DNA of 64,000 nt, taken from an uncultured Bacteroidales bacterium. Lineage in GTDB: Bacteria; Bacteroidota; Bacteroidia; Bacteroidales; Bacteroidaceae. Made by a program: the position numbers and the translations under genes. The notes below the pieces were generated by a model. That model was given only the letters and a program-made list of their open reading frames with translations, made no database searches and had not been told where the DNA came from. Location: assembly GCA_945833885.1 (NCBI GenBank), contig CAMAFY010000007.1, forward strand, positions 1 to 64,000, in the 5' to 3' direction. How positions within the stretch are numbered: the first letter of the stretch is position 1; the number at the start of each line of letters is the position of its first letter. This document shows positions 41,825 through 50,298 of this stretch, piece after piece.

Positions 41825-44800
41825 ATGTCGCATCTTTTACGGTTTATTTTTGCCATTATTGTGGCAGGAAGCCTGTCGCTGACAGCACGGGCAGGGGAAA
41901 CGCTCCCCTTTATCTCACCGCTGAACACGGCGGAGGACTTCGCACGCTGGACCGCTGTCGACGTCGACGGCAACGTGCAAGGCGAAAAAGCCACATGGTT
42001 CCTCGGAAATACGGATATGGGAGGCACGTGCGCGACATCGTGGATTGACGTCGCAGGACACCAACCCTCCGACCATCTTCTCGTCTCGCCCGCCCTGACG
42101 TTGGAGCAGGGTGTGAGTTACGTCCTCAAATTCTCCTACTACACCTCTTATTATAACGACGAGGACCTCTCCGTCTACCTTTCTCCGACACCCGAACTTG
42201 CGGAGGATGCCGAGCCGTTGGAGCGGATGACGCTCAACAGTTACTACGGCGGCAAGAAGAGCATCATGGTGCCGCAGCAGGCACAGACCGGCGACTGCTA
42301 CCTTATTCTGCGCCATGTTTCCGACGGCGTGAAGGGCATGATTGTCGGCATCAAGGACCTTTCGGTAGGACCGGTGCAGGAAGGTGCGGCAGAAGGACAC
42401 ACCTATACCTACGTCAACGGCAACAAGACGCCCGTCGAAGGTATGAAGGTCATCTATACGGGACCGAATGTCTACACCGCGGTTTCCGATGCCGAGGGCT
42501 ACTATCATATCGACAATATTGCGGCGGCAGACTATGTCGTGACCTACGAAAAGCACGGATACGAGGCGCCATCCTACCGTTATACCGTCACCGTAGACCC
42601 GATGTCGACGGTGACATACGACATCACCGCCTACCAGATGAAGGTCAATACGGTGAAGGGAACGGTGGTCGACAATGCCGGAAATCCCATCTCCGGCGCC
42701 CGCATCAGCCTGAGCGGCTACGACCAGTATGCCGGTGTCAGCATGTCCGACGGCACATTCTCCATCGCCGGTGTGCTGATGGACGGCGGATACAATGCCT
42801 CCGTCTACCGGATGGAGGTGGCGAAGAACGGTTTCGCCGCTGTGGCGCAGGAACTCTCCATCTCGCCGTACACCGACTTCGCGACCGGCGATGTCGCCCT
42901 CACCTACAAAGCCCTCGCCCCCGAAACCATTGAGGCGACGGCTGCCGACGGCACGGCAAACGTGGTGTGGAAGGCGCCCTTCGATGCCACGACCGTCGCC
43001 TACGACAACGGCAGTCCCGGACGTCCGAGCGGCTACGACAGCGGGTCGGAATACAATATCTTGGGAACCGTCGTCCGGACACCCATGGATTTGAAGAAGG
43101 TCAGGTGGTACCGCATGTCCGCCGACTATGCTTCCGAACCCCCATCAGACGTGATTCTCTATATCATCGCCCTTGACGCTGACGGAAACCCCGACCCTCA
43201 GCAGTTCCTTTACAGCAACATGGCGGTGCCTTCACCCGTCGATGCCTGGACGGAGTTCGAACTTCCCACCACGGTCAGCGCGCCCAACGGGTGCCTGGTG
43301 GCGTTGAGTTGCAAGGGCTACCTCTCGCTTGCCATCGACGACAGCGGGGAGTTGCCGCCTGCCGGAACGCAGTGTTATTCCTCCTCTTACCTCGGCGGAT
43401 ACGTCTTCTTTGAGGATGTCGACTGGAAGGGCGCCTGCATGATCCGTGTGGAAGGTCAGATCATGGAGGACGAAGGTTTCCAACCTGCCCGCACATACAG
43501 CCTCTACCGCTTTGAGGAGGCCGCGCGGGAAACACCGGAGAACTGGACGCTGCTGGTGGGGAACACCACCGCCACCACCTATGCCGATGCGGAATACGCC
43601 ACGCTCGACCGCGGCAACTATTGCTATGCCGTCGAGGCGCATTATGCCGTCGATGCCCTGACCTCGCAGCCGGTCATCAGCAGTCCGCTCTTCATCGGAC
43701 AGCATACCGTGCTGACACTCCTCGTGACGGCGGACTCCGACCCGGCGGATGCCGACGGCGCACGCGTGTTCCTCACCGACGGTAGCGGACACGACTATTC
43801 CGCCACCGTGGCGGACGGACAGGCGGTTATCGCCAATGTCTGGAAAAACACGTACACCGTGACGGTGGAGCAGGAGGGATTCACCTCCGATGCCGCGACC
43901 TTCGACCTCAGCCTTGACGGACAATACACCAAGACGCTCCATCTCAAACAGATTATCCGTCCGGTGCGGAACATCGATGTCGTTGCCGGTGAGGACGGTT
44001 CGTACACCCTTCTGTGGGATGTCTTTGCCGACATCTTCGACGATTTCGAGGGCGATGACCATACGGACTTTGAGATTCATCCCGCCGGTGCCGCAGGATG
44101 GAGTTACATCGACAACGACCTCTTCCGGACCTACGGCTTCGGGGCTACCACATTCCCCGGCATGGGTTCGCCGATGGCCGCCATCCTCTTCAACGCCGAG
44201 GGCACCACGCCGCCGCTCGCTGTGAATCCCGCTTACAGCGGCAGCCGTTGTCTGGCCTTCTTCGCCGCCTATCCTACCGAAACCTCCGACGGAACGATGT
44301 TGAACACCAGCGACGACTACCTGATATCGCCGCGCCTCGATTTCCACAAGGACTTCACCTTCTCCTTCCGTGCCCGCACTTACGAGGCGCAGGAGGGACG
44401 TCTGGAACGCATACGTGTGGGATATTCCACCACAACCCCCGACTTCGACCGCTTCACCTACGTGACCGACGGCTACATCTCCGTTCCGGAGGGCGACGCC
44501 CAGGCGTACACCTTCACCCTACCTGCCGAGGCGCGCTATGTGACGCTCAACAGTTCGTCGGACGATGTCTTCCTGCTCGCCGTCGATGACGTGTCGATCT
44601 CGTCGGGCATTCCGCATTCCGGTCTTCCCGCCTCCGCAGGACATTTCCTCGGTTACCATGTTTACATCGACGGAGTCCTCGTGGCGACGCAGGAGGGCAA
44701 CAGTCTGCGCCTCTCCAACCTCGATGACGGTACGCATACCGCCGAGGTCAGCAAGGTGTTTGCCGGCGGAGAATCCGAACGCCTCGCCGTCACCTTCAGC

Positions 44801-44953
44801 ACCCTCACTGGCATTGCGGACATCACCACCGACACGCCTGAGGGCAAACCGGCGTACTACAACCTTCATGGTCAGCGCGTACGTCGTCCGCAACACGGCC
44901 AGATCCTGCTACGCCGCCAGGGGACGGGCGTGGAGAAAGTTGTAGTCCGGTAA
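41825..44953 (+). CDS. Large secreted multidomain protein (choice-of-anchor J and carboxypeptidase-like domains)
   Basis: The ATG at 41825 gives 1042 residues with a signal peptide (cut after ARA). A beta-jellyroll of the choice-of-anchor J type comes first (ATWFLGNTDMGGTCATSWIDVAGHQPSDHLLVSPAL). Two carboxypeptidase-regulatory-like folds follow (TPVEGMKVIYTGPNVYTAVSDAEGYYHID; KGTVVDNAGNPISGARISLSG), then fibronectin III-like modules and a second anchor-J-like jellyroll (~740-970). The C-terminus, YYNLHGQRVRRPQHGQILLRRQ, is the ending common in secreted Bacteroidetes proteins. No catalytic motif is present. It has its own promoter and terminator (45010-45060), so it is monocistronic. Adhesion or glycan binding is possible, not shown. 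Confidence 0.8.
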   Translation: MSHLLRFIFAIIVAGSLSLTARAGETLPFISPLNTAEDFARWTAVDVDGNVQGEKATWFLGNTDMGGTCATSWIDVAGHQPSDHLLVSPALTLEQGVSYVLKFSYYTSYYNDEDLSVYLSPTPELAEDAEPLERMTLNSYYGGKKSIMVPQQAQTGDCYLILRHVSDGVKGMIVGIKDLSVGPVQEGAAEGHTYTYVNGNKTPVEGMKVIYTGPNVYTAVSDAEGYYHIDNIAAADYVVTYEKHGYEAPSYRYTVTVDPMSTVTYDITAYQMKVNTVKGTVVDNAGNPISGARISLSGYDQYAGVSMSDGTFSIAGVLMDGGYNASVYRMEVAKNGFAAVAQELSISPYTDFATGDVALTYKALAPETIEATAADGTANVVWKAPFDATTVAYDNGSPGRPSGYDSGSEYNILGTVVRTPMDLKKVRWYRMSADYASEPPSDVILYIIALDADGNPDPQQFLYSNMAVPSPVDAWTEFELPTTVSAPNGCLVALSCKGYLSLAIDDSGELPPAGTQCYSSSYLGGYVFFEDVDWKGACMIRVEGQIMEDEGFQPARTYSLYRFEEAARETPENWTLLVGNTTATTYADAEYATLDRGNYCYAVEAHYAVDALTSQPVISSPLFIGQHTVLTLLVTADSDPADADGARVFLTDGSGHDYSATVADGQAVIANVWKNTYTVTVEQEGFTSDAATFDLSLDGQYTKTLHLKQIIRPVRNIDVVAGEDGSYTLLWDVFADIFDDFEGDDHTDFEIHPAGAAGWSYIDNDLFRTYGFGATTFPGMGSPMAAILFNAEGTTPPLAVNPAYSGSRCLAFFAAYPTETSDGTMLNTSDDYLISPRLDFHKDFTFSFRARTYEAQEGRLERIRVGYSTTTPDFDRFTYVTDGYISVPEGDAQAYTFTLPAEARYVTLNSSSDDVFLLAVDDVSISSGIPHSGLPASAGHFLGYHVYIDGVLVATQEGNSLRLSNLDDGTHTAEVSKVFAGGESERLAVTFSTLTGIADITTDTPEGKPAYYNLHGQRVRRPQHGQILLRRQGTGVEKVVVR

Positions 44954-45009
44954 AAAGACTGCGGGTCCCACGGCGGACATCATCCCCGTCGCCCTCCGCG
45001 CAATATGCA

Positions 45010-45060
45010 AAACAGCCTCTGTTACCTGTGAGAAAAAGGTAGCAGAGGCTGTGTTTTTTT
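45010..45060 (+). terminator. Rho-independent terminator
   Basis: ACAGCCTCTGTTACCT (45011-45026) pairs with AGGTAGCAGAGGCTGT (45036-45051) and is followed by a run of eight T. It ends transcription of the large secreted-protein gene. Confidence 0.9.
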
Positions 45061-45151
45061 TGCAGGTGTCCGGCAAAAAGTTTTTGAAAAAAGAATGTCG
45101 GCGCGGACGGATTCGTATGATTCGTGAGAATTAGTGGTCAAATGCATCGCA

Positions 45152-45212
45152 AACATCGGAATATTGAGGCACAAACATTGGAATATTCTTGCTCCAACAT
45201 CGGAGGTCTCTG
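45152..45212. repeat. 22-bp-period array, three units
   Basis: AACATCGGAATATT at 45152, AACATTGGAATATT at 45174 and AACATCGGAGGTCT at 45196, exactly 22 bp apart. It lies between convergent genes. The remainder of the 650-bp gap holds the TGTAGGAT patch. Confidence 0.8.
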
Positions 45213-45261
45213 ATGCGAAAATACCGGGTGTGAGTTTTGTTCACCTCTCCCCTGTATAATT

Positions 45262-45385
45262 TTTTTTCGATTTTTCTCCTACACATCCTACACCATATAG
45301 AGAAAATGCCAGTCGGTATTGGAGGTTTTGGGTGTAGGATGGTGTGTAGGATAGGGCGAAGGGTGTAGGATAAACCTACACCCTT
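45262..45385. repeat. TGTAGGAT-rich patch
   Basis: At least five TGTAGGAT words and their inverses sit within ~110 bp, ending in GTGTAGGATAAACCTACACCC, a short palindrome. The following 200 bp carry GGCATTTTGCAC- and AAAAACGAGG-type words, as at 780-840. This looks like a relative of the repeats at 5-86 and 845-926. Confidence 0.65.
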
Positions 45386-45608
45386 CGGTAAAATGCGCGG
45401 AAAATGATGATCCGAACGCCCTCATAAAAGTGCAAAATCGGTGGAGAGAATGCAATTTTTTGCAAACTCATAAGGCATTTTGCACAAAAAATGGTGGTCA
45501 CTTTGTAGTATGTGACCACCTAAATCATTGGAAATCAAATTGTAAACGCAAAAACGGAGCGTGCAAAATGACCACCAAAAACGAGGTTTTACACCCTTCG
45601 CCTTCTTC

Positions 45609-46139
45609 TCATGACTTAATGAAAACGTCTAAAAGCATTTCGATTCCCTTCCGGATGCTGTTCAGTCCGAATGCTTCGGGGCGGATATCTTCGGGTCTCA
45701 GCCAAAGGATTTCGCCGGCATCATCGCCGGGACGGACCTTTTCAGGCTGTTCCACACGGACCTCGAAGAAGGCATCGGCGGTGGGAACGTGGAACCCGCT
45801 GAAAAGATAGTCGTTGGGGAGGGAGAACAGCATCCGCACGATCTTGCCCTCCACCCCGAGTTCCTCGCGGACTTCGCGGAGACAGCCGTCGGCAATGCCC
45901 TCGCCGGGGTCGACAAATCCGCCGGGCAGGTCGAGTGTTCCCCGGGCAGGTTCCTTCGCCCTGCGGACCACCAGCAGGCGGCCTTCGGCATCGCGGATGA
46001 CGGCTACCGTGGCGGCGGAGGCATTGAGATAGTAGGTGAAACCGCAATGTCCGCAACGTTTCGAGCGGGCATCGTGCTCTTGGAAGTCCGAAGACCCGCA
46101 GACGGGGCAGAAACGGAAGATGGAAAGGGGATGGTTCAT
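45609..46139 (-). CDS. NUDIX hydrolase with zinc ribbon
   Basis: This 176-residue protein has an N-terminal zinc ribbon (CPVC at 11-14 and CGHC at 29-32) and a NUDIX domain. The NUDIX box reads GGFVDPGEGIADGCLREVREELGV (~73-96), with the GX5EX7REUXEEXGU pattern complete. The ribbon plus box is the layout of NADH-pyrophosphatase-like and related NUDIX enzymes. The specificity is not readable. It starts 40 bp after the M16 protease gene, on the same strand, so it shares an operon with that gene and the flippase. Confidence 0.88.
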   Translation of the reverse strand: MNHPLSIFRFCPVCGSSDFQEHDARSKRCGHCGFTYYLNASAATVAVIRDAEGRLLVVRRAKEPARGTLDLPGGFVDPGEGIADGCLREVREELGVEGKIVRMLFSLPNDYLFSGFHVPTADAFFEVRVEQPEKVRPGDDAGEILWLRPEDIRPEAFGLNSIRKGIEMLLDVFIKS

Positions 46140-46179
46140 GGGAGGATATTTGAGGAGACAATGCGGTCAGAGCCGCCAA

Positions 46180-47403
46180 TCAGGCATAAATGAGGGTGGA
46201 AATGCGTTGCGGGTCGTAGATTTCCGCTGCAAGTTTGCGGATGTCGTCGGCGGTGACGGCATTGATGGCTTCGAGGATTTTGCGCGTATCGCGGACGGTT
46301 CCGTAGTGGGCGAACTCCTTTCCCATGGCAAGGGCATAGCCCTCGGCGTTGGCATCGGCGATGCGCAGTTGGCCGGTGAGTTGCGTGCGGGCACTCGCCA
46401 GTTGGCGTGGGGAGAGGGGAACATCGATGAAGCGTTGCAGTTCCTTGCCGACAATGCGCAGGCAACGTTCGACATCGTGACCGTCGCATCCGAAATAAGT
46501 GACCCAGAATCCGGCGTCGGTGTAGGTGGTAAGATAGGAGTCTACGCTGTAAACCAGGCCGGCATGCTCGCGCAACGCCATGTTCAGACGTGAGTTCATG
46601 GCGGGGCCTCCGAGGATGTTGTTGAGCATGGCAAGGGCAAAGCGCTGGGGATGATGCCCTCCGAAGGTGGGGGCTCCCAGGACAACGTGGGCCTGATGGG
46701 TGTTGCGGTCCATGGTCTTGCGCTGCGCCATGGTGGTTTCCGGGGGGGAGAGCGGTGCGGGGGGCGCCGATGCCAGCACTTCCGACGCCTTTGGGGTGTG
46801 GCGTTCGAGGAGGTCGGTGATGTTTTTCCACCGGAGGTCGCCGGTAACGTAGAACACCATGTTGTCCGGGCGGTACCATCGGCGGACGAAGCGCAGGGCA
46901 TCCTCCGTGGTATATTCGCGAAGTCGCGTGCTGCGTCCCAGAATGTCGCGTCCGAGAGGGTGCCCGTTGAAGAGCATCGCCTCGAAATCGTCGAATATCA
47001 GTTCCGAAGGGGAGTCGAGATAACTGTCGATTTCATCGCAGATGACCTCCACCTCCTTGTTGATTTCCGCTTGAAGATATTGGCTGTGGAACACCATATC
47101 GGACAGGATGTCGACGGCCTTCGGGAAGAATTTTTTGAGGATGGTGGCATAATACACCGTTTCCTGCTTGTTCGTGTAGGCGTTAAGGTCGCCTCCGAGG
47201 CGCTCGAGACTGTTGTTGATGTGGAAACTTCTGCGCCGTTCGGTGCCTTTGAAGCCCATGTGTTCGATGAAGTGCGCCATGCCGGAGTCGGCAGGCTCCT
47301 CGTTTCGGGTGCCGGCCTTCACGACGTAGCCGCAGTAGACGACGTCGCTTTCACGGTGTTCGAAGATGACGCGCAGGCCGTTATTCAGAGTGATGGTAGG
47401 CAT
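46180..47403 (-). CDS. M16-family zinc metallopeptidase
   Basis: The 407-residue protein has the inverted zinc motif HFIEH (His44, Glu47, His48) and a downstream Glu in EVEVICDEIDSY (~124). The C-terminal half has the second M16 domain with LNNILGGPAMNSRLNMALREHAGLVYSV. There is no signal peptide, so it is probably cytoplasmic, like mitochondrial-processing-peptidase-like bacterial PqqL relatives. It lies 31 bp after the flippase gene and 40 bp before the NUDIX gene, all on minus. The shared operon links it to envelope polysaccharide work only by position. Confidence 0.9.
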   Translation of the reverse strand: MPTITLNNGLRVIFEHRESDVVYCGYVVKAGTRNEEPADSGMAHFIEHMGFKGTERRRSFHINNSLERLGGDLNAYTNKQETVYYATILKKFFPKAVDILSDMVFHSQYLQAEINKEVEVICDEIDSYLDSPSELIFDDFEAMLFNGHPLGRDILGRSTRLREYTTEDALRFVRRWYRPDNMVFYVTGDLRWKNITDLLERHTPKASEVLASAPPAPLSPPETTMAQRKTMDRNTHQAHVVLGAPTFGGHHPQRFALAMLNNILGGPAMNSRLNMALREHAGLVYSVDSYLTTYTDAGFWVTYFGCDGHDVERCLRIVGKELQRFIDVPLSPRQLASARTQLTGQLRIADANAEGYALAMGKEFAHYGTVRDTRKILEAINAVTADDIRKLAAEIYDPQRISTLIYA

Positions 47404-47434
47404 TGTTGGGGAAGAAAGGGGGGTGAGGACAATA

Positions 47435-48910
47435 TCAGCGGAAATAGCGTCCGACGACGGGAAGGTTGCGGAGCGGGAAATCGAAGCGTATCACCGTGGC
47501 GGTGAAGACGAGGATGAGCAGGGTGTTGAGGCCGATGCGCAGGGCGGCGTTGGGGACGATGCCGGCGGTGTAGTGCATGATGGCGTAGAGGACGGCGCAA
47601 AGCACGGCATATCCACCAATCTTCCGCAGGGGATAGTCGATGGGATAATAGTGCTGTCCGACGAAATAACTGAGCAATGTGGCGGTGCCGTAGCCTGCCA
47701 CGCCGCCCCAGGCACAGGCCATGAAGCCGTATTGGGGGATGAAAATGATGTTTGTGGCGATGAGAATGATGCAGCCGGCTCCGGAGAACCATGCTCCCCA
47801 GATGGTGCGGTCGGTGAGTTTGTACCAGAAGGAGAGGTTGAAATAGATGCCCATCAGTATTTCCGCCACCATGACGATGGGTACGGCTTTCAACGATGGC
47901 CAGTAGTCGCTGCCGATGATGCGTTTGAGAATGTCCATGTATCCGATGACGCACAGGAAGGCGAGGAGGGTGAAGATGACGAAGAACTTCATCGCCGTGG
48001 CGTAGGTCTGGCGGTTGTCGCTCCCGTCGCCCTTGCCGCCGTTGGCGAACACAAAGGGCTCGTAGGCATAGCGGAAAGCCTGGGTAATCATGGCCATAAT
48101 CATGGCAATCTTCACGCCGGCGCCATAAATGCCCAGTTGTACCTCACCCTCCTTGCCGGGCATGACGTGCTTGAAGATAATCTTGTCGGCGGTCTGGTTG
48201 AGGATGCCGGCAATGCCAAGAACGAGGATGGGCCAGGCATAGGACAGCATGCGGCGGAGCAGGGCGAAGTCGATACGCCAGCGGACGCCGAAGAGTTCGC
48301 GCCAGAAGGCGAGGGTGATGATGCCGGTGCAGAAGAGGTTGATGTAGAAGACGTGGCCCACCTGAATCGTCCATCCGGGAATGATTTCGGGAAGGAGGAG
48401 GAAGAAGATGAGGTTCAGCGCGATGTTGAGGGCGATGAAGCAGAGTTTCAGGGCGGCGAACTTCAGCGGACGCTTCTTGTAGCGCAGGTAACAGAAGGGT
48501 ATGGCTTGGAAAGCGTCGAGCGCCACCACGCAAGCCATCGTCATGACATAGTCGGGGTGGGCGGCGTAACCCATGGCACCGCTCAGCGAAGGCAGGGCAA
48601 GTGCGACGGCGGAAAGGAAGAGGAGTCCGACGGAACCTACGGCAACCAGGGAGGTGGTGTACACGCGCTCGGGGTCGCGTTCATCGCTGCGGTTGATGAA
48701 GCGGAACAGCGTCGTCTCCATACCGAAGGTGAGGATGACGAAGAAAAGTGCCGTATAACTGTACATTTCCGTGACGACACCGTAGCCGCCACTTGCGGCG
48801 GAAATCTTTTCTGTGTAGAGGGGTACGAGAAGATAGTTCAGAAATCGGCCGATGATGCTGCTCATTCCGTAGATGGCAGTGTCCTTGACCAGGGAGTTTA
48901 AAGACGCCAT
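47435..48910 (-). CDS. Polysaccharide flippase (MATE/MOP superfamily)
   Basis: From the ATG at 48910 the protein has 491 residues; the frame opens 40 codons upstream in repeat DNA, so I reject that start. About 12-14 hydrophobic segments are visible, starting SLVKDTAIYGMSSIIGRFLNY, a typical Wzx/polysaccharide biosynthesis protein N-terminus. These transporters flip undecaprenyl-linked oligosaccharides across the inner membrane. The 22-bp array at 49017-49148 lies directly upstream. No glycosyltransferases flank it, so its substrate is unknown. Confidence 0.88.
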   Translation of the reverse strand: MASLNSLVKDTAIYGMSSIIGRFLNYLLVPLYTEKISAASGGYGVVTEMYSYTALFFVILTFGMETTLFRFINRSDERDPERVYTTSLVAVGSVGLLFLSAVALALPSLSGAMGYAAHPDYVMTMACVVALDAFQAIPFCYLRYKKRPLKFAALKLCFIALNIALNLIFFLLLPEIIPGWTIQVGHVFYINLFCTGIITLAFWRELFGVRWRIDFALLRRMLSYAWPILVLGIAGILNQTADKIIFKHVMPGKEGEVQLGIYGAGVKIAMIMAMITQAFRYAYEPFVFANGGKGDGSDNRQTYATAMKFFVIFTLLAFLCVIGYMDILKRIIGSDYWPSLKAVPIVMVAEILMGIYFNLSFWYKLTDRTIWGAWFSGAGCIILIATNIIFIPQYGFMACAWGGVAGYGTATLLSYFVGQHYYPIDYPLRKIGGYAVLCAVLYAIMHYTAGIVPNAALRIGLNTLLILVFTATVIRFDFPLRNLPVVGRYFR

Positions 48911-49016
48911 GACGATGTGGAAAAATGGGAGGGGGAGGATGAAAAGTGCCGAAGATGACCGCCCGGCATGCCGGCAGGGGACTTCGGAAGTGTTGTGGAT
49001 GACGGGGGAATCCGCT

Positions 49017-49148
49017 GTGTCTTTCAGCAAATGGCCGGAGGGGGTTCCTCACCGGCTTTGTGGAAACAGCAGGAATCCGCTGTGTCTTTCAACAGATATG
49101 CGGGAGCGTTTCCCCAAATGGCCTTGTGGAAACGCAGGGAAATCGTGG
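49017..49148. repeat. 22-bp-period array with a 66-bp higher-order repeat
   Basis: Six units start at 49017, 49039, 49061, 49082, 49104 and 49126. Every third unit matches: GTGTCTTTCAGCAAAT at 49017 and GTGTCTTTCAACAGAT at 49082; TTGTGGAAAC at 49058 and 49124. It lies just upstream of the flippase start. Confidence 0.75.
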
Positions 49149-49154
49149 GGGTAC

Positions 49155-49205
49155 AAAAAAAGAGTGAAAGAGCCGCGTTGTGGAAACTCTTTCACTCTTT
49201 TTCTC
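49155..49205. terminator. Bidirectional hairpin between tRNA-Gln and the flippase gene
   Basis: AGAGTGAAAGAG (49161-49172) and CTCTTTCACTCT (49187-49198) are perfect inverses, flanked by A and T runs on both sides. On minus it would stop transcription after the tRNA. Confidence 0.75.
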
Positions 49206-49224
49206 TTTTCTGCACTGAAAAGAG

Positions 49225-49295
49225 TTGGACCAACGGGACTCGAACCCATAATGACAGAACCAAAACCTGTAGTGTTACCATTACACCATGGTCCA
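49225..49295 (-). tRNA. tRNA-Gln (anticodon TTG)
   Basis: On minus a full cloverleaf can be drawn. The acceptor stem is TGGACCA/TGGTCCA, the D arm GTGT...ACAC, the anticodon stem ACAGG/TCTGT around TTTTGGT (anticodon TTG) and the T arm has GGTTCGAGTCC. CCA is not encoded. Confidence 0.95.
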
Positions 49296-49303
49296 ATGCA
49301 CTG

Positions 49304-49335
49304 CAAAATTAGGTATTGTTGCAGTAATGTGCAAA
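49304..49335 (-). promoter_or_regulatory. Promoter of tRNA-Gln
   Basis: -7 TAATTTTG (49304-49311) and -33 TTTG (49332-49335), with a 20-bp spacer on minus. The start point is only a few bases upstream of the mature 5' end. Confidence 0.8.
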
Positions 49336-49478
49336 ATTTTTTCTGTGTTTTTTTCTAAAAATACCGCATTTTACGCCTTTTGTGCTTAATGAATGTGGCA
49401 GAGTGGAGTGTAAAATAATGCGTAAACATCGGTACTCCTGTCCGCCGCCGCGGCATTCGAAAGCCTCTCCAGCGCATT

Positions 49479-50132
49479 TCAGAGCATCCCCTGCTTGCGG
49501 AGTTCCTCGGCAAGTTCCACCAGTTCGTCGTACCACGCCTGTCCGAAGCGTCGGATGAGCGGGTCTTTCAGGAATTTGTATACGGGGATTTGCAGTTCGC
49601 GTCCCTTCTTGACGGCGCATTCGCAGACCTTCCAGCGGTGATAGTTGAGGGCGACGGTGCCATTGCTCAGCCTTTTCTCGCGGATGGGGTAGAGGTAGCA
49701 ACTGATGGGTTTGGGCCATGAGGTGCGTCCTTCGCGGAAGGCCTTTTCCGTAGCGCAGAGGCAGCAGTCGTGGGCTGTGCCGGTGGGGGTGGTAACATCG
49801 CCGTAACAAGTGAAGACACAATCCTTACCATTGACGATGGTGGTCACGAGGTCGCCCTCGGGATCGATGGTGGAAACACCTTCGCGGTTGATGACTTTCC
49901 GGGCTTTTGGCGAAAGATCGTCCCAGACTTCCGCGAGGACCTCTTCGAGTTTGTCGATTTCTTCAAGGGTGACGGGGGCTCCCGCCTCGCCTTCGATGCA
50001 GCATTGTCCGCCGCAGGCTTCGAGGTCGCAGCAGAAATGTTCGGTGAGAATGTCGGGCGAGATGAGGACATCACCGACTTGTAGGATGGGTAGCATGGCG
50101 TATTGTGGGGTGGAATCTTGATTTTCCACCAT
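49479..50132 (-). CDS. DUF3109 family cysteine-rich protein
   Basis: The 217-residue protein (ATG at 50132; an ATG at 50096 is an alternative) matches DUF3109. The N-terminus carries FCCDLEACGGQCC (Cys34, 35, 40, 44, 45), then CVFTCYGDVTTP and CCLCATEKAF, WPKPISCYLYPIREK and HRWKVCECAV. The many cysteines suggest a metal or Fe-S site, as in related YkgJ-type proteins. The function is unknown. It is widespread and nearly always present in Bacteroidales. No other gene shares its operon: tRNA-Gln lies downstream and a repeat-bearing gap upstream. Confidence 0.9.
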   Translation of the reverse strand: MVENQDSTPQYAMLPILQVGDVLISPDILTEHFCCDLEACGGQCCIEGEAGAPVTLEEIDKLEEVLAEVWDDLSPKARKVINREGVSTIDPEGDLVTTIVNGKDCVFTCYGDVTTPTGTAHDCCLCATEKAFREGRTSWPKPISCYLYPIREKRLSNGTVALNYHRWKVCECAVKKGRELQIPVYKFLKDPLIRRFGQAWYDELVELAEELRKQGML

Positions 50133-50143
50133 ATTTATGGTGG

Positions 50144-50234
50144 TAAGTAAGCGTATGAAACCTGACTGTGTTTTGAGAAAACTTACATATTGAAGCCTGC
50201 TTATGGCTATCGTTTGGCTTTACTTGCTTACTTA
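50144..50234. repeat. Short inverted repeat with GCTTACTTA/TAAGTAAGC arms
   Basis: TAAGTAAGC (50144-50152) and GCTTACTTA (50226-50234) are perfect inverses. Inside are AAACCTGAC and AAGCCTGCTTATGG words like those near 19582 and 37050. Confidence 0.5.
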
Positions 50235-50298
50235 TTGTTCGGGATTTGCAGCGATGCCCTTCGGCTGTGGGGCGTCAGGGCACCGGCAGTATGGGGAA

